A stretch of 64,000 nt of DNA from Clostridia bacterium (GCA_017453205.1 JAFTKO010000003.1:1-64000), one strand, 5' to 3'; positions 27,013 to 35,502 are shown, counted from the stretch's first letter. Numbers and translations: made by a program. The notes: generated from the sequence alone by a model not told the origin.

Positions 27013-27972
27013 TTAAAATTCATTCTTCAAACTGCGGTGGAAAAGCGCGTCCATTTCGAGATGGAAGTCGGCTTTTTTATAGAGGATCCGATAGACCGCC
27101 TCACAAATGGGAAGCTCGACACAATGCTTTTGTGCAAGTCCGTGGAGGGCGGCAACGGTATAATAACCTTCCGCAAGGGCACCAAATTCCTCACCGCGGA
27201 TAAAGCACTCGCCGAATTTGCGGTTATGTGAATACGGAGAAAACACGGTTGCCTCGTAATCCCCCAGGTGACAGAGCCCATATGCCGAAAAAGGGTTACC
27301 GCCCATTGCCTCGATGAGCCTTGCAACCTCGCGCGTACCGCGGCTCATGAGCGCACCTTTGAGGGTAGAAAGCTTCATGCCATCAAGAAATCCTGCGGCG
27401 ATACCGATGACATTTTTTGCCGCCGCGCCGATCTCGTTTCCAATAATATCCTGTCCGTAATAAAAGCGGATCAGTTCCCCCGAAAAAGCATCCACAAGGC
27501 GTTGTTTGGTGGCTTCGTCACGGCTGTCGATCACCATACAGTTTGGGATCCCCGCGTAGAACTCCTGTACATGACCGGGACCGAGCCACACCGCCGCGCG
27601 GTTAGAGGGATCGAGTGTTTCCTCCACGATCTCGGAAAGCCGTTTGCCCGTGGAGATCTCAATGCCCTTCATACAAAGAACAACACTTTTGTTTTTGAGT
27701 CCCAGCGGCGCAAGCTCCTGTTCCAAAAGCGCGCGCAATCCCTGCGAATTGACCGAAATAATCAAGGTCTCGCACGCCTCGGCTACCGCAATGTCGGTAG
27801 AAAGTGTCACGCTTTCGGGCAAAGTGAGCAGATCATTGCTCCTTGTCTCCAAAAAGCGGCGCATATTTGCCGAGCTTTCACGTCCGTACAGCGTGACCCG
27901 ATGCCCCAAACGGTCGAGATACCATGTGATCAGCGAGCCCCAACGCCCGCAACCGATAACTGTAATTTTCAT
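27013..27972 (-). CDS. gpsA: NAD(P)-dependent glycerol-3-phosphate dehydrogenase
   Basis: The 319-residue protein has the N-terminal nucleotide-binding GCGRWGS loop (residues 8-14), the LCMKGIE segment, LGPGHVQEF (family pattern GPSHAEEV) and the substrate-binding core around GNEIGAAAKNVIGIAAG with the catalytic lysine. It reduces dihydroxyacetone phosphate to sn-glycerol 3-phosphate for phospholipid synthesis in the cytoplasm. The start ATG has no clear ribosome binding site; the bases before it belong to a hairpin repeat (27986-28020), so translation may be weak or use another signal. Length matches the family. metG lies upstream on the same strand. Confidence 0.9.
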   Translation of the reverse strand: MKITVIGCGRWGSLITWYLDRLGHRVTLYGRESSANMRRFLETRSNDLLTLPESVTLSTDIAVAEACETLIISVNSQGLRALLEQELAPLGLKNKSVVLCMKGIEISTGKRLSEIVEETLDPSNRAAVWLGPGHVQEFYAGIPNCMVIDSRDEATKQRLVDAFSGELIRFYYGQDIIGNEIGAAAKNVIGIAAGFLDGMKLSTLKGALMSRGTREVARLIEAMGGNPFSAYGLCHLGDYEATVFSPYSHNRKFGECFIRGEEFGALAEGYYTVAALHGLAQKHCVELPICEAVYRILYKKADFHLEMDALFHRSLKNEF

Positions 27973-27985
27973 TCGGTATATGTTT

Positions 27986-28020
27986 TTTGGGGAAAACTTT
28001 TGATAAAAGTTTTCCCCAAA
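27986..28020. repeat. 16-bp hairpin upstream of gpsA
   Basis: TTTGGGGAAAACTTTT (27986-28001) pairs perfectly with 28005-28020. The following CCCCTTTCAAAAATGTTAAA matches the repeat wording near 26640. It may also terminate metG transcription, because AAAACATATACC rather than T residues follows only on the gpsA side. Confidence 0.6.
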
Positions 28021-28091
28021 CCCCTTTCAAAAATGTTAAACGCATTTGAAACGCAATCTGTTTTTTATGTCGAGGTTCTTGAACAAATATT

Positions 28092-30053
28092 TTATCTTAC
28101 GCGTTCGCCAAGCGGCGTATCATCGGCAAGGAACACCACGCGCACGGTCTCCTCACCCGACGCCAAGATCATGCCGTTGGATTCAATACCGCAGAGCGTT
28201 GCGGGCTTCAGATTGGCGACAAGAATGATCTTTTTTCCAACCAAGTCCTCGGGCGCATACCGTTTGGCAATTCCCGAAACGACTTGTCTTTGCTCATAAC
28301 CGAGGTCGACCTTGAGCTTGAGCAGCTTCTTTGCCTTCGGAACCTTTTCACACTCCAAGATCTTTGCAGTGCGAAGCTCGACGTTCATAAAGTCCTCGAT
28401 GCCGATGAGCGCACAGCCCTCGGGCTTTTCGGGAACCTCATTGGCTTTCGCCTCGGCTTGTGCCGCCGCGATCATCGCCTGACGCTCTGCTTCAAATTCC
28501 GCCAACTTCTTTTCTTCGTCCACACGCGCAAACAGCACCTTAGAGTCACCCACCGTGTCGCCCGTGACCATGCCGTCAAAGCTTGCAAGCGACGCGAAAT
28601 CGCGCTTGGAGGTGTTCAACTCATTCAATATCTCCTCCGCGGTGGCGGGAATAAAGGGAGCCAGCATCACCGCGCCTTGGCGGATTGCCTCCATCAAGTT
28701 GTAAAGCACCGTACCGAGTCTTGCCTTTTGGCTTTCATCCTTGGCAAGCGTCCACGGAGTAGTCTCGTCGATATATTTGTTGGCGCGTCTGAGCATCTCA
28801 AAAATGCCCTCGAGTGCGTCGGCGATGTGGTAATCATCCATGGCGGTACGCAGATCCTTGTACGCCTTGGCGCAAGCGGCTTTCAGCTCGGCATCGGTGC
28901 CCTCTTCCCCTGCGGGAGCGGGAACGACCTTGTCAAAATACTTCTTCTCCATGTCGAGTGTACGTTTGACAAGATTGCCGAGGTTGTTGACCAGATCCAT
29001 GTTAAAACGCTTGATGACCGCCTCATAGGTGATCGAACCATCCGACGCAAAAGGCATTTCGGACAGCGCGTAGTAGCGCACGCCGTCCACACCGAAATGC
29101 TCCGCAAGCTTGTCGGCGTAAATAACGTTGCCCTTGGACTTGGACATCTTATCCATGCCAAAGTTGAACCACGGGTGACCGAACACCTTTTTCGGCAGTG
29201 GCAGATTGAGTGCCATCAGGAAGATCGGCCAGTAAATGGTGTGGAAACGCAAAATATCCTTTCCGATGATATGCACATCTGCGGGCCAATATTTGCGGAA
29301 ATGCTCGGATTGCTCTTCAAAGCTCTTATCGGGATCGTAACCGAGGGCGGTAATATAGTTGGACAGTGCGTCCAGCCAAACATAAACCACGTGCTTGGGA
29401 TCAAATTCCACGGGGATCCCCCATGTAAAGGAGGTACGCGATACACAAAGATCCTGCAATCCCGCCTTCAAGAAATTATTGACCATTTCCTTTTTACGCA
29501 GCTCTGGCTGAATGAAGTCGGGGTGTTCCTCGATGTGCTTCATCAAGCGGTCGGCGTATTTGCTCATTTTGAAGAAGTAAGCCTCTTCCTTTGCCTGCGT
29601 CAAGTCTCTGCCGCAGTCGGGACATTTGCCCTCCGCCGCCTGTGTGGCGGTAAAGAAAGATTCGCAGGGTGTGCAGTACCAGCCCTCGTATTCGCTTTTA
29701 TAAATATCGCCCTGTTCGTAGAACTTGCGAAAGATCTTTTGCACGGTTTTCTCGTGATGGTCGTCGGTGGTACGGATAAAATAATCATAGCTTGCATTCA
29801 TCAAATCCCAAACCCCACGGATCTCGCCCGCAACACCATCCACATATTTTTGCGGCGTGATGCCCTGCTCGTTGGCAAGGTTTTCGATCTTTTGTCCGTG
29901 CTCGTCGGTACCCGTGCAGAAGAACACGTCTTTTCCGCAGGCTCTTTGGTAGCGCGCCACAGCGTCGCTCATAATGACCTCATAGGTGTTTCCGAAGTGC
30001 GGTTTCCGCGATGCGTATGCAATGGCGGTTGTCATATAAAATTTTTCACTCAT
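28092..30053 (-). CDS. metG: Methionine-tRNA ligase
   Basis: The 653-residue class I synthetase has the ATP site as PHFGN (residues 18-22), a HIGH variant common in clostridial enzymes, a zinc knuckle (CTPCES and CPDCG), the DKMSKSKGN signature near residue 300, an anticodon-binding helical domain, and a C-terminal tRNA-binding OB fold (about 545-653, with ELRTAKILECEKVPKAKKLL). It charges tRNA-Met in the cytoplasm. Its start overlaps the end of the upstream membrane protein gene by 8 bp, with GGAGG inside that gene, so the two are coupled. Confidence 0.95.
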   Translation of the reverse strand: MSEKFYMTTAIAYASRKPHFGNTYEVIMSDAVARYQRACGKDVFFCTGTDEHGQKIENLANEQGITPQKYVDGVAGEIRGVWDLMNASYDYFIRTTDDHHEKTVQKIFRKFYEQGDIYKSEYEGWYCTPCESFFTATQAAEGKCPDCGRDLTQAKEEAYFFKMSKYADRLMKHIEEHPDFIQPELRKKEMVNNFLKAGLQDLCVSRTSFTWGIPVEFDPKHVVYVWLDALSNYITALGYDPDKSFEEQSEHFRKYWPADVHIIGKDILRFHTIYWPIFLMALNLPLPKKVFGHPWFNFGMDKMSKSKGNVIYADKLAEHFGVDGVRYYALSEMPFASDGSITYEAVIKRFNMDLVNNLGNLVKRTLDMEKKYFDKVVPAPAGEEGTDAELKAACAKAYKDLRTAMDDYHIADALEGIFEMLRRANKYIDETTPWTLAKDESQKARLGTVLYNLMEAIRQGAVMLAPFIPATAEEILNELNTSKRDFASLASFDGMVTGDTVGDSKVLFARVDEEKKLAEFEAERQAMIAAAQAEAKANEVPEKPEGCALIGIEDFMNVELRTAKILECEKVPKAKKLLKLKVDLGYEQRQVVSGIAKRYAPEDLVGKKIILVANLKPATLCGIESNGMILASGEETVRVVFLADDTPLGERVR

Positions 30054-30852
30054 ATCGTTTTTTTTCCTCCGATTGGATAATCATTTCGTATATTTGTTTG
30101 AGGTAGCGGAAATATGCAATCAGCATCCGCGGTACAACGTCCCACAAAAGCAAAACTCCCAGCGTAAGAACGCCAAGCAATATCCACGGCAAAAAGCCGA
30201 GGACAAAGAATACTCCGCCGCGGTAAGCGTGATCTGACACATTCCGCGAAAGCATTCGTGCCTCACGCACGGGAACCTGTGAGAACAGTACCACCGCCGC
30301 CACGGGAAAATTGCGTGCGCAGAGCAACAGCCCCACCGCGATCTCCGCAACGATCATCAATCCGCAGACCGCCCCCCATAAAAAGCTGCCCGCGAAAAAG
30401 TACAGCATGACTTGATAGGTCAGTGTCACAGCCGCCACGATCAAACCAAACCGCCAAAACGCGCCCCACGCAAGATGCAACGTCCGCACATAGCTCTTCA
30501 CAGAGGAGAATGGCTCAAACAACTCGGAAAGCGTGGGTTGTGCGCCATAGGCGATTTTACCTGCCAATCCGAAAAGCCCGATGAGCGACGGCAAAGTAAA
30601 AAACAAAACAAGGAGCGAGACCAAGACCGCATACACCGCGCTCCATAACGGTGTCAAAGCTGCGTTGGTTGCGGTAAGCTCCCCAAAAGCGGCATGGATG
30701 GCGGTATCCAAAATCAGATACAGGGGCACATTCAAAAGCAGAATTAAAATCGCCTCAATGAGCAACAATCGGTTTCCGTCTTGCGAAAGGATCTCTCCCG
30801 CTTCTCGGCGAAACTCATACTGCTCGGGCAAACATATTTTTCGCTTTTTCAA
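30046..30852 (-). CDS. Polytopic membrane protein of unknown function
   Basis: A TTG at 30850-30852 is taken as start because AGGAGG (30862-30867) lies 9 bases upstream; an earlier in-frame TTG at 30858 is only 3 bases from it. The 268-residue protein has a basic cytoplasmic N-terminus and about six hydrophobic segments (roughly 30-50, 70-100, 125-150, 152-180, 210-225 and 225-240), ending in a charged tail. No family was recognised. It is co-transcribed and overlaps metG by 8 bp. A consensus promoter lies directly upstream. Confidence 0.75.
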   Translation of the reverse strand: MKKRKICLPEQYEFRREAGEILSQDGNRLLLIEAILILLLNVPLYLILDTAIHAAFGELTATNAALTPLWSAVYAVLVSLLVLFFTLPSLIGLFGLAGKIAYGAQPTLSELFEPFSSVKSYVRTLHLAWGAFWRFGLIVAAVTLTYQVMLYFFAGSFLWGAVCGLMIVAEIAVGLLLCARNFPVAAVVLFSQVPVREARMLSRNVSDHAYRGGVFFVLGFLPWILLGVLTLGVLLLWDVVPRMLIAYFRYLKQIYEMIIQSEEKKRYE

Positions 30853-30889
30853 TGGCAAAAACCTCCTCTCCGCAAAGCTATCTCTTTAT

Positions 30890-30918
30890 ATTATAACAAA
30901 ATCGGCAGACTTTTACAA
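30890..30918 (-). promoter_or_regulatory. Promoter of the membrane protein/metG operon
   Basis: On the minus strand, TTGTAA (30913-30918) and TATAAT (30890-30895) are separated by 17 bases. Confidence 0.75.
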
Positions 30919-31024
30919 TAGTTTTTTGAATTTTTTCCCTCTTTTCGGTCCATAATCAAGACATAGTCCCGCAAAAAACATATCACGCAAGAAAAATCAT
31001 GAACAAAAGAAAGGAAAAAACATC

Positions 31025-31450
31025 ATGAAACCCGTTCCCTATTATCACAATCCCCTCCAACGCGTTGTCGAAGCATTTTTTCTTTTGCTGTGCGGCGGCG
31101 TCCTCTACTGCGGTCTGGAGGTTCTCGGAAGAGGTTGGTCACACCCCAGCATGGCGGTATGCGGTGCGCTCTGCTTCTACTTTGTTTATCGCGTCAACGA
31201 ACGCTACACACGTGTCCCTGTTTTAATGCGTGCATTGGTCGGTGCGCTGTTCATCACGGGAGTGGAGCTGTTTGCGGGCTGTTTGCTCAACCTCGGTTTG
31301 GGACTTGCCGTTTGGGATTACAGCAATATGCCGTACCACTTTTTGGGACAGATCTGCCTGCCGTACAGCATCTTTTGGTTTTTGCTGTGTATCCCTTTGG
31401 CAGGGGTGAGCCGCTTGATCCGCCGCCATGTGTTCCTCTCCAATGTCTGA
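31025..31450 (+). CDS. CmpB-like putative ABC transporter permease (PF06541 type)
   Basis: The 141-residue membrane protein has four hydrophobic segments and the family pattern ELFAGCLLNLGLGLAVWDYS followed by a GQICLPYSIFWF stretch, with conserved Glu, Asn, Trp-Asp-Tyr and Gln residues inside the membrane. A GAAAGGA site precedes the ATG. The family is widespread in clostridia and has no proven function; the permease name is historical. The next gene starts inside its last codons. Confidence 0.8.
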   Translation: MKPVPYYHNPLQRVVEAFFLLLCGGVLYCGLEVLGRGWSHPSMAVCGALCFYFVYRVNERYTRVPVLMRALVGALFITGVELFAGCLLNLGLGLAVWDYSNMPYHFLGQICLPYSIFWFLLCIPLAGVSRLIRRHVFLSNV

Positions 31451-32057
31451 AAAGCACTCCACGGAAAGTATTTCGCGCGCGTACAAACAGGCGGTGCAAA
31501 ACCGTAAAACGGTCTTGCACCGCAATTTGTTTGCGTATGTTTGCGACATTTTCACACACGCACCGCTCTACTCTCATTGGCAAAATCTGCTTGCACTCTT
31601 TCGGCGGTTCCGAATGTTTGCATTGATCCTACGGGTGCTGACCGTTGTTTTGACAATTCTGCAAACCGGCGCGCTGGTCATTCTTTCCACCGCAATCTTT
31701 GTGGTGATTCTGCCAATCATGCTCGTCCTCACGATTGCAATCCTTTTCACGGCATTTTTCAACTCTCGCCGCTCCAACCGCCGTATGGAAGAGTTGCTTG
31801 CAGACCGAAGAATCTACGTTCTTTTTTTGACCGAAAGTGAAAATCCCTTTCTCACCTGCAACGCAAAAGATCTTGCCGTTACAGGCGCAGTCATCGTCGT
31901 CTCTCCTTATTGGCTTTCTCCCAAAGGGCTGTGCCGCGGAAAATTCTATTCCACCCTTCGACAAGAATATCCCAACGTATATCTTGTCCGACGCTACTAC
32001 TTTTTCAATCTCCGTAAGCATGTTCTTATACACAAAGAAGTGGCGTATCTATATTGA
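31443..32057 (+). CDS. Two-helix membrane protein of unknown function
   Basis: The start was set at the ATG 31443, which overlaps the upstream stop by 8 bp. An in-frame ATG at 31428 is possible; neither has a good ribosome binding site, so coupling is likely. The product of about 204 residues has a basic N-terminal region, a long hydrophobic stretch that can form two helices (about 63-110), and a C-terminal soluble part with CNAKDLAVTGAVIVVSPYWL. No family was recognised. It may work with the CmpB-like protein. Confidence 0.65.
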   Translation: MSEKHSTESISRAYKQAVQNRKTVLHRNLFAYVCDIFTHAPLYSHWQNLLALFRRFRMFALILRVLTVVLTILQTGALVILSTAIFVVILPIMLVLTIAILFTAFFNSRRSNRRMEELLADRRIYVLFLTESENPFLTCNAKDLAVTGAVIVVSPYWLSPKGLCRGKFYSTLRQEYPNVYLVRRYYFFNLRKHVLIHKEVAYLY

Positions 32058-32067
32058 ATTTGCCATA

Positions 32068-32101
32068 AAAAGTCCTCGGCGAATATTTACCGAGGACTTT
32101 T
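32068..32101. terminator. Bidirectional intrinsic terminator
   Basis: AAAAGTCCTCGG (32068-32079) pairs with CCGAGGACTTTT (32090-32101). T runs follow on both strands, so it can serve the plus-strand pair and the converging hom gene. Confidence 0.82.
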
Positions 32102-32229
32102 CCCAATTTTAAAAAAGAATAAGAATAATTTTAAATATTGTTTTTTAAAGTAATTAAACTTTCATTTTTCTTGGATTTGTCACATAAAATAATGTCTATA
32201 ACCCTAAAATTCTATTCTCCGTTTTTCGA

Positions 32230-33447
32230 TCAATCCAACACAGGCAGACAGAAAACCGCTTGCAAGCCGATGGATGCCAGTGCGGCGGTTGCTTCCTTCT
32301 CGCTCATCTCTCTGCTGACAACGGCAAATTTACCGTCCTCCACAAATTCACAAATCTCGGTACCGAGTGCGGCTTTCGCCTTTGCGGCACACTGAGGACA
32401 GCCCTCAATGAGATAGCAACGGCGGCAGATATAATCCGCTTTGTCGGCAATATCCGCGGGAGCCGCATTCTTCCAATCGGGCAGCTTGCGTTCCTCGGCA
32501 CGGTGAGAAAGGATGTCGATAATATCCGCCACAACAGCGCTTGCCGTGGGGAGCTTGCCCGCGCCCGCCCCATAGAACAGTGCCCGTCCGAGCATATTGG
32601 TATCCACAAGAATCCCGTTAAAAACATCATCCACATGGCTGATGGGGTTCGACGCGGGAACAAGGTAGGGAGAGACGGCGGCATAGATCTTACCGTCAAT
32701 GCGCTCAGTGTGTCCGATCAGCTTGACGGCACAGCCGAGCTTATCCGCGGTGGCGGTATGGAGTCCCGTGATCTTGGTGATCCCCTCGGTGGGAATGGTT
32801 TTGGGATCGATCAGTACACCGTAAGCCAGTGCAGCCAAAATGACGATCTTACGTGCGGCGTCAAGCCCCTCCACATCGGCTGCGGGGTTCGCCTCGGCGT
32901 ATCCCATTGCCTGCGCTTGCTTGAGCACATCGGCAAACTCGGCACCCTCATTCTTCATTTTGGTAAGAATAAAATTGGTAGTACCGTTGAGGATACCGCT
33001 GACCGCGATGATCTCGTTGGAGGCGAGGTCGGTCTGCATGGGACGGATGATCGGAATACCGCCGCCCACACTTGCTTCAAACAGATAGCGAACATGATTT
33101 TCGCGTGCGAGCGTAAGGAGCTCCACACCGTAGTTGGCAACGACCTCTTTGTTGGATGTGACCACATGCTTGCCCGCCTTCAGCGCTGCGGAGGTAAACT
33201 CATACGCGGGGTGCGAGCCGCCCATCATCTCCGCGACCAGCACAACCTCGGGATCGTTAAGGATCACATTGATATCATGTACCACACGGTCGCCCAGCGG
33301 ATGGTCGGGGAACTCTCGCAGGTCAAGGATATATTTGACTGAGACCTCCTCGCCGCAATGTGCCGTGATCAGTTTTTTGTTTTCGGTCAAAACCTCAGCG
33401 GTGCCGCTACCGACCACGCCGAAGCCAAGAATTGCGATTTGCATCAT
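32230..33447 (-). CDS. hom: Homoserine dehydrogenase
   Basis: The ATG at 33445-33447 has AAAGGA 9-10 bases upstream. The 405-residue enzyme has a GFGVVGSG Rossmann loop (residues 8-15), the ASVGGGIPIIRP segment, GILNGTTNFILTKM and the catalytic-domain signature YAEANPAADVEGLDAARKI. It reduces aspartate semialdehyde to homoserine for threonine and methionine. The C-terminal regulatory part is unusual: in place of a normal ACT start it reads ICRRCYLIEGCPQCAAKAKA, a possible CxxC...CxxC metal or redox site. No thrB, thrC or lysC lies next to it in this window. Confidence 0.92.
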   Translation of the reverse strand: MMQIAILGFGVVGSGTAEVLTENKKLITAHCGEEVSVKYILDLREFPDHPLGDRVVHDINVILNDPEVVLVAEMMGGSHPAYEFTSAALKAGKHVVTSNKEVVANYGVELLTLARENHVRYLFEASVGGGIPIIRPMQTDLASNEIIAVSGILNGTTNFILTKMKNEGAEFADVLKQAQAMGYAEANPAADVEGLDAARKIVILAALAYGVLIDPKTIPTEGITKITGLHTATADKLGCAVKLIGHTERIDGKIYAAVSPYLVPASNPISHVDDVFNGILVDTNMLGRALFYGAGAGKLPTASAVVADIIDILSHRAEERKLPDWKNAAPADIADKADYICRRCYLIEGCPQCAAKAKAALGTEICEFVEDGKFAVVSREMSEKEATAALASIGLQAVFCLPVLD

Positions 33448-33480
33448 AGTTTTTTGTCCTTTCAGATATGCTTCCCTTAT

Positions 33481-33509
33481 ATCATACCACAAAATGCGCC
33501 GAAATGCAA
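33481..33509 (-). promoter_or_regulatory. Promoter of hom
   Basis: On the minus strand, TTGCAT (33504-33509) and TATGAT (33481-33486) are separated by 17 bases. Confidence 0.65.
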
Positions 33510-33518
33510 ACAAAACTA

Positions 33519-33547
33519 TTGAAAAAAATAAAAAAATATGCTATAAT
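33519..33547 (+). promoter_or_regulatory. Promoter of the DUF4364 gene
   Basis: TTGAAA (33519-33524) and TATAAT (33542-33547) are separated by 17 bases. It lies back to back with the hom promoter. Confidence 0.75.
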
Positions 33548-33581
33548 TTTTCTGATAAGGCAAGAATAAGGAGGATTTCGC

Positions 33582-34136
33582 ATGGCATCACCCATCGGAA
33601 GCATGAATAACGTTAAAATTTTCGTCCTTTATCTGATGCGAAACATCAATTATCCGCTCGACTTCGTCACCGTCAATGACATCGTGATGCAGACCGACTA
33701 CATTATGTATCTCGATTTTGCAGTCGCTTTTCATGAGATGCTGGACAGTGGATTGATCGAAGAGAACGGAAAGAACGAAAACGGAGAGCCTCTCTACGCG
33801 GTCACACGCCGCGGTGCCATTGTTGCTGAACAGTTGAGAAGCGATCTTCTGCCGTCGATCCTAGACCGCAGCTTGACCTGTGCTCTGCGCTATTTGGATT
33901 TTAAGCGCCGCGGCATCACAGTGGACTGCACCTCCCAGCGTCTCGGCGATCAAAGCTTTGATGTCACCTTTCTCGTACGTGAAAAAGACAAAATTCTATT
34001 GCAGACCACGGTCAATGTGGACTCGGAATACCGTTCCAGACAAATGCGAGAGAATTTTCGCGAGCGCCCCGATGTCATTTATCGCGGCATCATCGCTCTT
34101 TTGACGGGAAATGTCAACTATCTGTTTGACAAATAA
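33582..34136 (+). CDS. DUF4364 family winged-helix protein
   Basis: The 184-residue protein has an AAGGAGG site before the ATG. Its N-terminal half (about 8-95) reads as a winged helix with the family pattern KIFVLYLMRNINYPLDF and VTRRGA; the C-terminal half is a small alpha/beta domain with the DVTFLVRE and LQTTVNV strands. DUF4364 is a clostridial family of probable DNA-binding regulators without assigned targets. It stands alone, divergent from hom. Confidence 0.82.
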   Translation: MASPIGSMNNVKIFVLYLMRNINYPLDFVTVNDIVMQTDYIMYLDFAVAFHEMLDSGLIEENGKNENGEPLYAVTRRGAIVAEQLRSDLLPSILDRSLTCALRYLDFKRRGITVDCTSQRLGDQSFDVTFLVREKDKILLQTTVNVDSEYRSRQMRENFRERPDVIYRGIIALLTGNVNYLFDK

Positions 34137-34321
34137 TACAATACTTTAACCAACTAAAAAGTAATTCTTCACAATCTTTTTTTAATTTAACTGTTTATTA
34201 TTCACAATCGGAACATTTTCGTTTGGTAATATTAGCGAAAATATACAACCTCTTTTTGTCTAAAAAAACCACAAACCGAAAGTTTTGCAAATTTTCTACA
34301 ATTTTTCAAAAAAATTGGGGG
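34137..34321. other. AT-rich gene-free stretch
   Basis: Nothing was recognised in this A+T-rich spacer. There is no hairpin terminator directly after the DUF4364 gene and no open frame worth naming. Confidence 0.5.
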
Positions 34322-34349
34322 TTGACTTTCGGCAAAAATGTGGTATAAT
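34322..34349 (+). promoter_or_regulatory. Promoter of the sigma factor gene
   Basis: TTGACT (34322-34327) and TATAAT (34344-34349) are separated by 16 bases. A leader of about 120 bases follows, with weak self-complementarity around 34391-34420. Confidence 0.75.
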
Positions 34350-34472
34350 GGTAGGCATAGGAATGGAATATCCGTAAATCTAAACAAATCGCGCTCTCTT
34401 TTGTCCAAAAGGCAAGAGTGAGGGACATCAACCATAACTATCCCCGTTAGGAAAGGTACGCAGTCAAAGCAA

Positions 34473-35063
34473 ATGAACAAATTATCCCATTCTTCCAACG
34501 ATGCCGAGCTGTATGAATTACTGAAAAAAATACAAAACGGCGATATGGGTGTGTTTGAACATTTGTTAAAACAGTACGAACGGTTGATCGATGCCATGAC
34601 GCGCCGTTTTTCAAATGCGGTATCGGCAGCAGACGTTGACGATCTCCGTCAAGAAGCGACATTGGCGCTTTACCGTGCCGCCATGCGTTATGACACTGCG
34701 CAAAGCAATGTACAGTTCGGTCTGTTTGCAAAAATGTGCATCCAAAACCGATTGGTGTCGCATTTGCGCAAGCTGAAAAAGCAGGAGAACGTGGTTTTGT
34801 TGGAGGACGATTTGTTAGCGTCCGAATCTGAGGATTCCGAAAACGATCCCGCAACACACTTGATCGAGGAGGAAAGCTATCTTACCCTTTCCAAGCAAGT
34901 GCGCGGCGCGCTTTCGGAGCAAGAGAACCATATTTGGTGGCTCTATCTGTCGGGACGTACCGCGAAAGAGATCGCGGCTCTGATCGGCAAGAACGAGAAA
35001 TCGGTGCAAAACTCGATCTATCGCATTCGCCGCAAGCTACGCACGGTCATTCCCTATTCCTAA
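34473..35063 (+). CDS. Sigma-70 family RNA polymerase sigma factor
   Basis: The 196-residue protein has sigma region 2 (about 20-100, with DVDDLRQEATLALYRAAMRY) and a region 4 helix-turn-helix (about 140-190, with LYLSGRTAKEIAALIGKNEK), joined by an acidic linker. The size and motifs fit the SigH/SigF-like alternative sigma factors of clostridia rather than an ECF factor with an anti-sigma partner. The nearest AGGAAAGG lies about 16 bases before the ATG, farther than usual, and no alternative in-frame start exists. No anti-sigma gene is adjacent. Confidence 0.85.
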   Translation: MNKLSHSSNDAELYELLKKIQNGDMGVFEHLLKQYERLIDAMTRRFSNAVSAADVDDLRQEATLALYRAAMRYDTAQSNVQFGLFAKMCIQNRLVSHLRKLKKQENVVLLEDDLLASESEDSENDPATHLIEEESYLTLSKQVRGALSEQENHIWWLYLSGRTAKEIAALIGKNEKSVQNSIYRIRRKLRTVIPYS

Positions 35064-35070
35064 CTGTGAT

Positions 35071-35133
35071 GCCCTTTTAGCTTAATCAGAGCGTTGAGAG
35101 ATCAAAGGTGACGGTGAGAACCCGCCGAGGGGC
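35071..35133 (+). ncRNA. tRNA-like folded leader of the zinc-ribbon gene
   Basis: The 63-base stretch can fold like a reduced cloverleaf. GCCCTT pairs with AGGGGC as an outer stem, TAGCTTAATCAGAGC is a D-arm look-alike, TTGA-GAGA-TCAA forms a small hairpin in place of the anticodon arm, and CGGTG-AGAACC-CGCCG sits where a T-arm would be. There is no seven-base anticodon loop and no TTCRA loop, so it is not a working tRNA. It lies between the sigma factor stop and the zinc-ribbon start and is followed by AAAAAAC. It may be a cis-regulatory leader or a decayed tRNA. Confidence 0.35.
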
Positions 35134-35175
35134 AAAAAACAAATTCATATTTTTTGACAAGAGAGGTTTCACACA

Positions 35176-35502
35176 ATGTTCCAGGACGAGAACTACGAAG
35201 CAGTAGAAAACGAAAACAAAGAGTATGTCGACGAGACTCTGGTCTGCAAGGATTGCGGCAATGAGTTTGTGTTCACCGCAGGTGAGCAGAAATTCTATGC
35301 CGAAAAAGGCTTTTTGAATAAGCCCAAGGCTTGCAAGGCTTGCCGTGATGCAAAGAAGAACGCCGGCAAAGCTCCCCGTGAGTACTTTACTGCCGTATGC
35401 GCAGATTGCGGTGGAGAGGCCAAGATCACTTTCCAGCCCTCCAACGACAGACCTGTTTATTGCAGCGCTTGCTTTGAAAAACGTAAAAAAGCACAGGAGT
35501 AA
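35176..35502 (+). CDS. Zinc-ribbon domain protein (zf-trcl type)
   Basis: The 108-residue protein has two CxxC pairs near the N-terminus (CKDCGNEF and CKACRDAKK, about 24-57) and two more near the C-terminus (CADCGGEA and CSACFEKR, about 75-103), forming two zinc ribbons. An acidic N-terminus precedes them. GAGAGG lies upstream of the ATG. These short proteins are widespread in clostridia and probably bind nucleic acid or ribosomes; the function is unknown. The preceding 112 bp holds the tRNA-like fold. Confidence 0.82.
   Translation: MFQDENYEAVENENKEYVDETLVCKDCGNEFVFTAGEQKFYAEKGFLNKPKACKACRDAKKNAGKAPREYFTAVCADCGGEAKITFQPSNDRPVYCSACFEKRKKAQE

Noticed and set aside
28284..30080. Open frame of about 598 codons on the plus strand
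   Set aside because: It lies antisense to metG, whose synthetase motifs are complete; the frame has no family features.
35071..35133. Functional tRNA gene, or a TPP or SAM-I riboswitch
   Set aside because: There is no seven-base anticodon loop and no TTCRA T-loop, and the conserved cores of the TPP and SAM-I aptamers are absent. Only a tRNA-like fold can be supported.
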